64,000 nucleotides of DNA, from NCBI GenBank assembly GCA_016715795.1, contig JADJXP010000002.1, positions 372,001 through 436,000 of the forward strand. Direction: 5' to 3'. Position 1 is the stretch's first letter, and each line of letters begins with the position of its first letter. Shown here piece by piece: positions 52,225 through 59,492 of the stretch. This DNA comes from Chloracidobacterium sp. (lineage in GTDB: Bacteria > Acidobacteriota > Blastocatellia > Pyrinomonadales > Pyrinomonadaceae). The notes beneath the pieces were generated by a model that worked only from the letters and a program-made list of their open reading frames with translations, was not told the DNA's origin and did no database searches. The position numbers and the translations under genes were made by a program.

Positions 52225-53093
52225 TGTGTATCGCCGAGCGACGAATGCCGTGCGTGTGTGTCGTACCAGCCGGGGATCGAGCGGCCGAGAGCTGTCTCCA
52301 ATCTTCCGATCAATCGACGCCCCTTCTGAGTCTGGATCAGGTACGAGTAGTCGCCGAATAGCCAGTATTTTATAAAGATTCGCCTATAATCGCGGAGCAC
52401 GGCATCACGCGCTTTCCACGCGCCATCGGACTCCTCGGCGAATGGCCCTGACGCTCCTTCTTCAAATTCGTGTTCCAGCCGGCCGTTGTTTGACGGCAGT
52501 TCGGCTCGGACGCCTTCAAAGTCCTGCTTGACGGCCTTGAACCGGTCATAGCCTAGCTGTTCGAGCAGGTCAAACTCGGATTCGAGCTTGCGAAAGACGA
52601 GCTTTTCCGAGCGTATCGAGATGTAGTCCGGTTGGTTCTCGAATCCAAGCATCGCACGCAGGCAGATGGCCTCAGATCCGACAATATCGGCCTTCAAATA
52701 GTGGGGAACGCCGTATTTGCGGATGCACTCGGCAAAATCGATGGCCGGGACGCGGATGATCTCGTTTCGCGTGCCGACCACCTCGTTGCGCGACGCCCAG
52801 TCGTTGCAGGTACTGCCCCAGAGCGAATGGTCCGTGTTGCGGTAGAATTTGACCTCGCCACGACCGCCGTTCGAATCTACATCCTCAGTGATAGCTCCTT
52901 CGACGATGATCAGGCGCCCGTCGGCGATCGCGTCAGCAAACCGATGGCGGCAAAATGCGGCGTTGCCGGGGTCAGCCTCGAAGGCTACTACCCGATATCC
53001 TTTCTTGAGATAAAAATCAGTGTCCTGACCGTGATGTAGTCCTACATCAAAGATCAGCGTGGGATCCTTCTTGGTCGTTAGCACTTCCGCCAT
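52221..53093 (-). CDS. FkbM-family methyltransferase
   Basis: The 290-residue protein has the FkbM core: LIFDVGLHHGQDTDFYLKKG (motif I), YRVVAFEADPGNAAFC, LIIVEGAITED, IRVPAIDFAECIRKYGVPHYLKADIVGSE and a later IFIKYWLFGDYSYLIQ segment. FkbM enzymes are SAM-dependent O-methyltransferases often found with glycan synthesis genes. In the classical form the region before the acidic residue reads IDIEGFE; here it is KADIVGSE, a small deviation. It is the first gene of the minus-strand exopolysaccharide operon (53093 down to 44889). Confidence 0.82.
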   Translation of the reverse strand: MAEVLTTKKDPTLIFDVGLHHGQDTDFYLKKGYRVVAFEADPGNAAFCRHRFADAIADGRLIIVEGAITEDVDSNGGRGEVKFYRNTDHSLWGSTCNDWASRNEVVGTRNEIIRVPAIDFAECIRKYGVPHYLKADIVGSEAICLRAMLGFENQPDYISIRSEKLVFRKLESEFDLLEQLGYDRFKAVKQDFEGVRAELPSNNGRLEHEFEEGASGPFAEESDGAWKARDAVLRDYRRIFIKYWLFGDYSYLIQTQKGRRLIGRLETALGRSIPGWYDTHARHSSLGDTQ

Positions 53094-53249
53094 GCAGAGT
53101 CACCTGTGGCTCCGCCAAACGCCGACCGGGGCGGATCGGCGGAATTCCAGACAAAGAATAGGCTCAATCAGCACGGAATTTCATTTATTTGCAGCGACCG
53201 GAAAGCCGGCACGTTGCCTGTATCGCACCTCTCAACCGCAGACAAAATA

Positions 53250-53300
53250 GATAACGCGGATAAAGAAAGATAAATTCATATCTTTCTATCCGCGTCATCC
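53250..53300. repeat. inverted repeat with CGCGGATA words
   Basis: The arm ACGCGGATA-AAGAAAGAT (53254-53271) is mirrored by ATCTTTCTATCCGCGT (53280-53295), imperfectly, around an 8-bp AT-rich loop. The outer flanks also carry GCGGAT words with a roughly 8-bp period, so it may be related to the heptamer elements. It may also serve as a terminator for transcription entering from either side. Confidence 0.55.
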
Positions 53301-53352
53301 GCAATTGAACCGGCTTGAGGCACTGGTGGACAAGGTGCCCGCATTCCGGCGA

Positions 53353-53540
53353 TCAGTTGCTGTAGGCCGATGGGGTCGGCTTGTCGCCGTTCTGTCCCCA
53401 GGCAAAGACTATGAACTGGCCATTTGTGCTCCTGACGATGTACCAGGTGCCGTCCGAAGGACGCCAGACGCCGATGTCGGCCTTGCCATCAGGGGGCGCA
53501 CGCTGCCCACGTGTGCTTAATGCGAATTTGAACGCGGATG
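53353..53540 (-). pseudogene. C-terminal remnant of an FG-GAP/VCBS repeat protein gene
   Basis: On the minus strand an open frame without a start reads GKADIGVWRPSDGTWYIV, then STNGQFIVFAWGQNGDKP, and ends at a stop (53353-53355). This is a single terminal FG-GAP repeat of the type present six times in the intact protein at 13029-15806. The preceding repeat has lost the usual DYDGD loop (it reads APPDGKAD), and the frame closes at about 53555. It is the decayed end of a larger surface-protein gene. Confidence 0.75.
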
Positions 53541-53581
53541 ACGCGACGCGTTGTCACTCTACACCAAGATTGGCGGTGGGG

Positions 53582-54196
53582 TTAGTCGCCCCGATGGGCG
53601 TTCTCGGCGTCGAATTGGTCGAGGATATCGCGGGCCTCGTCTGAGTCAAATTCGTATGCTTTTTGGTCAAGGGCGGCGGCGGCGATGCCCGCATACAGCG
53701 GGTCGTCGAGCAGCGGTAGCAGGTTAGGAACAGGCAGCATGGCGAGCGTTTCGTATGCGATGGCCCGTATCTGAGGGATGTCTGTCTGGCGGACGATCTC
53801 TGCGATCTCGCCGGAGGAATAGCGGTCAGCGAGCGTATCGGCAAGCCGGTCGAGTCGGTTGTAATCGTTATCCTGGACCGCACGAGAGGCAAGCAGAATA
53901 AAGACCTCAGCCGATGCCGATTGTGATTCGAGCACGCGGGCACAGGTGTCGGCAAGAAGCGTTATTTCGTTAAGCTTCGCTTTATTCTTGCGGACCTCGG
54001 ACGCACGTGAGCGTTCGTCCAGCGCCGACAAAAGGCGGCTGACCTCCCAATCAGCGGTCGCGTCGTAGAAGAATCTTGGGGCCTGAGAGTTGTGCGGGGC
54101 CTTGCCTTGCATTGCCCCGACTAGCATTTTTTGGGTGTTTGGCCTGAGGCCTTCCCAGATGGTAGCGATCTTTCCGCCGAATTCCTTGATCGTCAT
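53582..54196 (-). CDS. unknown helical protein
   Basis: The 204-residue soluble protein is predicted to be mostly helical (SRLLSALDERSRASEVRKNK, ARVLESQSASAEVFILLASRA, AIAYETLAMLPVPNLLPLL). HEAT- or TPR-like repeats are possible, but no signature is present. It ends in an acidic tail. I do not recognise it. It is the last of three same-strand genes (with 54234-54572 and 54569-55141), separated from the middle one by 37 bp. Confidence 0.6.
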   Translation of the reverse strand: MTIKEFGGKIATIWEGLRPNTQKMLVGAMQGKAPHNSQAPRFFYDATADWEVSRLLSALDERSRASEVRKNKAKLNEITLLADTCARVLESQSASAEVFILLASRAVQDNDYNRLDRLADTLADRYSSGEIAEIVRQTDIPQIRAIAYETLAMLPVPNLLPLLDDPLYAGIAAAALDQKAYEFDSDEARDILDQFDAENAHRGD

Positions 54197-54233
54197 GTCA
54201 ACTACTAAAGTTTGCTATCAGCGAAATCGGTTG

Positions 54234-54572
54234 TCAAGCCTGATGTTTTCTGGTGATCGCCTCGGCCATTCGAGCCTCAACATCCGCGAGGGCGGTCTCG
54301 AACCCGGCCGAATCTTCGTCAACGTATTCGAGCACCGCATACGCGATATCTCCCAAATACCTAAGCTCCCACGCTGTCTCGCCGGGCTTCGGCGGCCGCG
54401 AGAACCACGCTGCGTCAAGACGAGACGTGTTGATGTCTACGTCAGCGAACAATTCATCGGCACGATCCGCCAATGCCTTTCTCGACGCATCAGAAAGCAA
54501 AACACGGCGGAACAGCCAGCCGTGCTTCGCGTATGTTGCGATGATCTCGGCGACCGAGGCGGCAGAGATCAT
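54234..54572 (-). CDS. unknown 112-residue protein
   Basis: This short soluble protein begins MISAASVAEIIATYAKHGW and contains AAWFSRPPKPGETAWELRYLG and helical ends. No domain is recognised. Its ATG overlaps the stop of the lipoprotein gene upstream as ATGA, which supports it as a real gene co-expressed with that lipoprotein. Confidence 0.6.
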   Translation of the reverse strand: MISAASVAEIIATYAKHGWLFRRVLLSDASRKALADRADELFADVDINTSRLDAAWFSRPPKPGETAWELRYLGDIAYAVLEYVDEDSAGFETALADVEARMAEAITRKHQA

Positions 54573-55141
54573 TTGCCGGTATTGGCGGGAGGTGCCGGAG
54601 CCTTGTTCACAGGCACGACGCCATTCATGTTGACGTTCGTGACCGGGATCTGATTGCCCGCGATCGCATTTGCGGCCTCGCGTTCCTTAAGGTCAAGGCC
54701 CTTGCCGGGCGATTTGAATGAGCCGGCGAAAAGGTCGCCGACGGCGAGTTTCCACTGGCCGTCCTCGAGGACAAAGGGCAGATCTTCCCACTTGCTCTCT
54801 TTCGAATTCCACACCTCGACCGCGCCCATGTCGTCCTTGATCCGTTCGTCACGGATCGTCGGCAGTGACTCGGCAAAGGTCGTCGCCGTAAATCCGTTCT
54901 CGTACACTTTCTCTATCGGCGTGTTGTTACGCTGCGAGACCATAAGGCCGAGCTCGATCGACTTTTTGGAGAGTTCCTGCTTGATGGCCTCAATATCTTT
55001 GCTCTTACAGGCGGCGTAAAGGCGTTTGTATGCCTCTGTCGGGGAATCGTTACCGGCCGCCGGACGACTCGGGCCGCCGCCGCAAGCAAAGAGGGCAGCG
55101 AGCGTCGAGAGAGTGAAAGCTAAGATAAGTATCCTTTTCAT
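54569..55141 (-). CDS. lipoprotein with NTF2-like (DUF4878-type) domain
   Basis: The 190-residue protein has a lipoprotein signal (LAALFAC, Cys20). An NTF2/SnoaL-like domain is suggested by SPTEAYKRLYAACKSKDIEAIKQELSK and, after a loop, by WEDLPFVLEDGQWKLAVGDLF, the common end strand of that fold. An Ala/Pro/Asn-rich tail follows. Family members are envelope proteins of unknown function. It is the first of three co-oriented genes and is translationally coupled to the second. Confidence 0.75.
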   Translation of the reverse strand: MKRILILAFTLSTLAALFACGGGPSRPAAGNDSPTEAYKRLYAACKSKDIEAIKQELSKKSIELGLMVSQRNNTPIEKVYENGFTATTFAESLPTIRDERIKDDMGAVEVWNSKESKWEDLPFVLEDGQWKLAVGDLFAGSFKSPGKGLDLKEREAANAIAGNQIPVTNVNMNGVVPVNKAPAPPANTGK

Positions 55142-55262
55142 TGCCAGAAGAGTATATTATGCCATCAGAAAAATCCGAAATCGGGCCGCTTCCAAGTTGT
55201 GTATTTACGTATGCGACGAGCTGGAGTATGATTTTACCGGTTCGCAGACGGAGGCTTGACCA

Positions 55263-56030
55263 ATGAAAAAATGCCCGGCCTGCCAGGCCCAGTATGCTGA
55301 TGCGACGCTCTCGTTTTGCCTTCAGGACGGGACGCCGTTGGTCGACGGGCCACAGGCGGATACGCCGACGGTGGTCCTTGGCGAGACGGAGACCTTTGTC
55401 GCGCGCAGCTCGCAGCCGGCCTCGCACGCTTGGCAGCCCTCTAAGGTAACGCGGGTTCAGTCGCTTCAACAACCAAAGACAGGCTCGAAGACAGGGATCG
55501 CGGTCGCTCTGACAGCAGTCGGGATGCTCCTGCTGTTTGGGGTCATCGGTATCGCAGCATTGATCTATATGAACTCGAGTCGCCCGCCGGTGGCGAACGC
55601 GAATACGAATGTACTGATCCCGCCGACAAATCTCAGCACAAATCTCAATTCGAGCACACCGAATACGAATGTGGCATCGCGGCCATCGCCCTCGCCTCAA
55701 GCATCGCCACGTCCATCGCCGCTGCCGACGGTTGACGAGCCGCCTGGTCTGAAAACTTATCCCTCGACGACTCGTTTAAGGTTTGCCCGCGGGGCATATA
55801 CGACGTCATTTTCAGGTGACCTCAACCCAGGGGACGATCGTTCGATGGTGCTCGCGTGCCGCGCCGGGCAATCGCTGTCAGCAACAGTATCGGGCGGAGG
55901 CTCGTGCGTAAGTATTCGCGGTGGCGGCTCATCTATGCGCACGACGACGCACGGTGGCGATAACTACGTTACTGTTACAAACCGATGCGCGCAGGTCGCG
56001 CGCTTCAGTATTTCGATCACGATAATCTAA
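55263..56030 (+). CDS. zinc-finger membrane protein with beta-rich C-terminus (paralog 1)
   Basis: The 255-residue protein starts KKCPACQAQYADATLSFC (Cys4, Cys7, Cys19) with no fourth Cys nearby, so an acidic residue or a lone thiolate may complete the site. A conserved block, TPLVDGPQADTPTVVLGETE, follows, then one membrane segment (about 79-103). A Ser/Pro/Asn linker leads to a C-terminal domain of about 85 residues with the RLRFARGAYTTSFSGDL and YVTVTNRCAQVARFSISI strands. The N-terminal half is closely repeated in the next gene. A GGAGG Shine-Dalgarno sequence precedes the ATG. The topology predicts a cytoplasmic finger and a periplasmic sensor-like domain; the function is unknown. Confidence 0.75.
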   Translation: MKKCPACQAQYADATLSFCLQDGTPLVDGPQADTPTVVLGETETFVARSSQPASHAWQPSKVTRVQSLQQPKTGSKTGIAVALTAVGMLLLFGVIGIAALIYMNSSRPPVANANTNVLIPPTNLSTNLNSSTPNTNVASRPSPSPQASPRPSPLPTVDEPPGLKTYPSTTRLRFARGAYTTSFSGDLNPGDDRSMVLACRAGQSLSATVSGGGSCVSIRGGGSSMRTTTHGGDNYVTVTNRCAQVARFSISITII

Positions 56031-56057
56031 GCGACAGCGAGGCTATCCGACCGGCGT

Positions 56058-56921
56058 ATGAAAGTCTGTCCACACTGCAACGCTCAATATGCCGACGACA
56101 CGCTCTCATTCTGTCTGGACGACGGCACACCACTTGTCCACGGCATGCAGGCCGATACGCCGACAGTGGTGCTCGGTGAGACCGAAACGTATGTTGCCCG
56201 CGGCCCATTCGTCCCACAGCCGTCGGAAGTCACTCGAGTTCAAACCTTCGATCCAAGCCCGCCGCAAAAAGGGGCCAACACCGGCTTGACGGTCGCTCTG
56301 ACAGCGCTCGGCATGCTCCTGCTCTTCGTGGTCGCGGGCATCGCTGCGTTGCTATATATGAGATCGAGCCCGCCACCGGCGGCAAATGTCGATACCAACA
56401 TCTCGCTGCCGCCCCCAACGCCGAATACTAATCTCAATGCCGCCACGCCCGTGACGAACTCCAATACCACTTCGTCGCCAATACCGACTGTTTCGCTGCC
56501 TCAGACAAATACTAATGTGAATTCGAACATCTCCGACGGGCCGGCTAACACCGAAATACCGCAGCGTGTTTACGCTTGGAAATCGAATATGGAGGCTCGG
56601 GATCTGGACGCTTTCATGGACAATTATGCATCGACGCTGGAACGTTACTACACGCGAAGCGGCATGAGCCGCAGCGAAGTTCGCTCGGACAAGGCCCGAG
56701 CCTTTAACCGCTTCAGTTCTATGCGCGTCACGGTGTCAAACATGGTCGTAACATCTGACGGGCCGAGTTCGGCAACGGCGACGTTTGACAAGGAATGGAC
56801 GTTTTCCGGAGGCGGTTCGTCTAACAATGGAAAGGTCCGCAGTCAACTCAAATTTCAGGAGATCGGCGGCCGCTGGCTGATCGTGTCGGAACGCGACGTG
56901 CGCGTCTATTACACACGCTAG
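56058..56921 (+). CDS. zinc-finger membrane protein with NTF2-like C-terminus (paralog 2)
   Basis: The 287-residue protein shares its first 100 residues with the preceding gene (CPHCNAQYADDTLSFC, DTPTVVLGETET, membrane segment about 77-101). It carries a different C-terminal domain (about 175-287): VYAWKSNMEARDLDAFMDNYASTLERYY, then TFDKEWTFSGG and LKFQEIGGRWLIVSERDV, a SnoaL/NTF2-like fold. The pair therefore looks like a tandem duplication of the anchor followed by domain replacement. It ends at the base before the ADH start, so co-transcription is likely. Confidence 0.78.
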   Translation: MKVCPHCNAQYADDTLSFCLDDGTPLVHGMQADTPTVVLGETETYVARGPFVPQPSEVTRVQTFDPSPPQKGANTGLTVALTALGMLLLFVVAGIAALLYMRSSPPPAANVDTNISLPPPTPNTNLNAATPVTNSNTTSSPIPTVSLPQTNTNVNSNISDGPANTEIPQRVYAWKSNMEARDLDAFMDNYASTLERYYTRSGMSRSEVRSDKARAFNRFSSMRVTVSNMVVTSDGPSSATATFDKEWTFSGGGSSNNGKVRSQLKFQEIGGRWLIVSERDVRVYYTR

Positions 56922-57878
56922 ATGAAGGCGCTCAGATTTGACGGCAACGAACTGTATCTGGCGGAGAGCGCACGGCCTGACGACGCGTCCGAGACGCTGG
57001 TCCGCGTCCTGCTTTCGGGTATTTGCAACACGGACCTCGAAATAGCTCGTGGTTATGCCGGATTTACCGGGACGATCGGGCATGAGTTTGTGGGCGTTGT
57101 GGAACGCTCTGACGTGCGGCCTGACCTGATAGGTAAGCGTGTGGTCGGGGAAATAAATGCGGGCTGCGGCAAATGTGAACGGTGCGTCGCAGGCGATCCT
57201 CGTCATTGCCCGACACGCACGGTCCTTGGCATAGTAGGCCGCGACGGTGCCCACGCTGAGTACCTTCAACTGCCGGCGGCCAATCTGTTGATGGTCGCTG
57301 ATCCTATTCGCGACGAGGAGGCCGTCTTTGCCGAACCGCTGGCGGCCGCGGTCGGCATAACAGAACAAGTTGCGATCTCTCCTGAGACAACTGCCGCCGT
57401 TATCGGTGATGGCAAACTCGGCCTATTGTGTGCCATGTCGCTGCGGTTGAGGTCGGGCAACGTGACGATAATCGGCAAGCACCCGGAAAAACTCGCCATT
57501 GCACAAAACGCCGGAGTGAGGCCGATCGGGCTTGACAGCCTTTCGCCCGAGATCGGCCCGTTTGATGTTGTCGTCGAGGCAAGCGGTTCCGAGTCCGGAT
57601 TTGCGACAGCGCTCGACCTTGTCAGGCCGCAGGGCAAGATTGTGCTGAAATCGACATTTCACGGCACGCCAACGTGGCAAGCCTCGCGTGTCGTCGTGGA
57701 CGAGATAACCATCGTCGGTTCACGCTGCGGCCGGTTAGCTCCCGCGCTCGCCCTGCTGGAAAAACACGCGATCGATGTTAGCCCGCTGATCCACGCTGAG
57801 TATTCTTTGGGTGATGCCGTTCCAGCTATGCTGCACGCGGCAGAGAAGGGCGTTCTGAAAGTTCTTCTGAGGCCCTGA
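56922..57878 (+). CDS. zinc-dependent alcohol dehydrogenase (MDR family)
   Basis: The 318-residue enzyme is a medium-chain dehydrogenase. ICNTDLEIARGYAGFTGTIGHEFVG has the catalytic zinc ligands Cys and His-Glu; GEINAGCGKCERCVAGDPRHC is the structural zinc site with four Cys; and AAVIGDGKLGLLCAMSL is the NAD(P)-binding glycine motif. It is shorter than typical sorbitol or threonine dehydrogenases (about 340-350), mostly in the C-terminal half. The substrate is unknown. It starts directly after the zinc-finger paralog stop, an unusual partnership. Confidence 0.88.
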   Translation: MKALRFDGNELYLAESARPDDASETLVRVLLSGICNTDLEIARGYAGFTGTIGHEFVGVVERSDVRPDLIGKRVVGEINAGCGKCERCVAGDPRHCPTRTVLGIVGRDGAHAEYLQLPAANLLMVADPIRDEEAVFAEPLAAAVGITEQVAISPETTAAVIGDGKLGLLCAMSLRLRSGNVTIIGKHPEKLAIAQNAGVRPIGLDSLSPEIGPFDVVVEASGSESGFATALDLVRPQGKIVLKSTFHGTPTWQASRVVVDEITIVGSRCGRLAPALALLEKHAIDVSPLIHAEYSLGDAVPAMLHAAEKGVLKVLLRP

Positions 57879-57937
57879 CGGCGTTTTGTTATAATCACGA
57901 CGGGACAGTGATTGCGGCGACATCAGGAGTGATCAAT

Positions 57938-59404
57938 ATGAGCAGCCTTTCGAGGTTTGGTTGGGCCATCGGGGCCGTATTCGCCATCGTCTGCTCGGCG
58001 TCGGCACAGCCCGAGGCGGCGGTCAGCATGTTTGCACAAGCGGCCAGGAAGGTCGAACCGGCAGTTGTCAGCATCGATACCAAGAGCCGCGTCTCACGCT
58101 CCGTAGCCAAAGCAACGCCCGCACCGGGAGATCAGAGCGATATGCTTGAGTTTCTCCGCCGGCAGATGCCGCAGCGGCCTGTAAGGGTGGTCGGCAGCGG
58201 ATTTATTGTTGACAAGGCGGGCTACATCGTTACAAATGCCCATGTTATCGACGGGTCGGCAAAGATAACGGTAAAGCTCGACTCTGGTGAGGAACTTGCG
58301 GCTTCGCTCGTCGGCTCCGACGACGAGACCGACATCGCCGTGCTCAAGGTTAGTGCGAAAAGCGACCTCCCATTTGTGAGGTTCGGCGACTCGGAAAAAG
58401 TGCAGGTCGGTGATTGGGTACTGGCCATTGGTTCGCCCTTTGGCCTAGACAAGAGCGTGACTGCGGGCATCATCTCGCAAACACACCGCGAAACGCCTTT
58501 GACGACTTCGTTTCAGAGGTTCCTGCAGACCGACGCGGCGATCAATCGTGGCAACTCAGGCGGGCCGCTAGTCAATATGGCCGGCGAAGTCGTCGGTGTA
58601 AATTCGCAGATCGCCACTTCGACCGGTGATTACAACGGCGTCAGCTTCGCTTTGCCGTCGCGAGAGGTCGAGCAAGTTTACCGACAGATCGTTCTGAATG
58701 GTAAGGTCCGCCGCGGCTATCTCGGTATCCTGCTAGAATCTGTCCGTGCCGAATTCGCGACTGTATATGGGCTTAAAGACGGTCGCGGTGCTATCGTCAC
58801 AGACGTTCGCGAAAAGCAGGGCCCGGCCGCCTTGGCGGGGATCAAGGCAGGGGACATCATAATCGAATTTGACGGACAAAAAGTAGCGAGCGCGCAAGAC
58901 CTGATCTCCCGCGTAGCGATGACGCCGCCGACCCGTGCGGTTGCTATCAACTATCTTCGCGAGAATGGCGATACTATCGAATCGCACACTACAACGGTCA
59001 AGCTTGGCGAACGTCCCGGCGGCCGGCCCGCTTCGACTCAAGACCGCGATAGCCGCTCTCTGCCTGTGGACGGCACAGACAAAGAGCCATTCGGCCTTAC
59101 GCTCGTTGAGATCACGCCGACTCTCGCCTCGACCTACAAGCTGGAAGGCCAAAAGGGGCTTATCGTGACGGAGATCGATCCCACGAGCTTTATTGCGGAT
59201 GTTAAGAACTCTGCCGGCAATGAGGCCCTCGCCGAAGGCGACCTGATCCAGCGCATCAACCGTGCAACGGTCACCGACCTTAAGTCATTCACCGACGCAG
59301 TCACCAAACTCAAGGTCGGCGACGCCGTCGTCTTACACGTCCTGGCCTATAGTCCGGCGGCGAGGGCACCGCAGCTGAAGATCGTGCAGTTCACGGTCAA
59401 ATAA
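57938..59404 (+). CDS. HtrA/DegP-family serine protease with two PDZ domains
   Basis: This 488-residue periplasmic protease-chaperone has a signal peptide (cleaved about residue 23, SASAQ), a trypsin-like domain with His102 (TNAHVI), Asp132 (ETDIAVLKV) and Ser207 (GNSGGP), and two PDZ domains (about 250-340 and 380-488). It degrades misfolded envelope proteins. AGGAGTGA at 57924-57931 supports the ATG at 57938 over a GTG ten codons upstream. It lies about 60 bp after the dehydrogenase gene; a functional link is not evident. Confidence 0.93.
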   Translation: MSSLSRFGWAIGAVFAIVCSASAQPEAAVSMFAQAARKVEPAVVSIDTKSRVSRSVAKATPAPGDQSDMLEFLRRQMPQRPVRVVGSGFIVDKAGYIVTNAHVIDGSAKITVKLDSGEELAASLVGSDDETDIAVLKVSAKSDLPFVRFGDSEKVQVGDWVLAIGSPFGLDKSVTAGIISQTHRETPLTTSFQRFLQTDAAINRGNSGGPLVNMAGEVVGVNSQIATSTGDYNGVSFALPSREVEQVYRQIVLNGKVRRGYLGILLESVRAEFATVYGLKDGRGAIVTDVREKQGPAALAGIKAGDIIIEFDGQKVASAQDLISRVAMTPPTRAVAINYLRENGDTIESHTTTVKLGERPGGRPASTQDRDSRSLPVDGTDKEPFGLTLVEITPTLASTYKLEGQKGLIVTEIDPTSFIADVKNSAGNEALAEGDLIQRINRATVTDLKSFTDAVTKLKVGDAVVLHVLAYSPAARAPQLKIVQFTVK

Positions 59405-59413
59405 AGCTCAATA

Positions 59414-59488
59414 CCCAAGGTCCAAGGTCCAAAGTTCCGGCCTGATACCGGTGACTTTGGACTTTGGGCGTTAGACCTTAGACTTGAA
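59414..59488. repeat. inverted-arm heptamer element, copy 5 (upstream of the aldehyde dehydrogenase gene)
   Basis: The left arm (59414-59438) consists of heptamers such as CCCAAGG and TCCAAGG. The right arm (about 59452-59488), read on the minus strand, consists of TCTAAGG, TCCAAAG and variants. The core is only about 14 bp. The right end is five bases before the ATG at 59493. Confidence 0.7.
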
Positions 59489-59492
59489 GAGT

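Larger units (their letters stand above)
53094..53581. other. 488-bp gap with a repeat and a gene remnant
   Basis: No intact gene is supported. The stretch holds an inverted-repeat element (about 53250-53300) and a fragment of an FG-GAP protein gene on the minus strand (53353-53540). The part next to the FkbM start may contain the exopolysaccharide operon promoter, but no convincing -35/-10 pair was seen. Confidence 0.5.

Noticed and set aside
53305..53644. plus-strand frames across the FG-GAP remnant
   Set aside because: The minus strand reads a clear FG-GAP repeat with a stop; the plus-strand frames are shadows of that fragment and of the neighbouring gene's 3' end.
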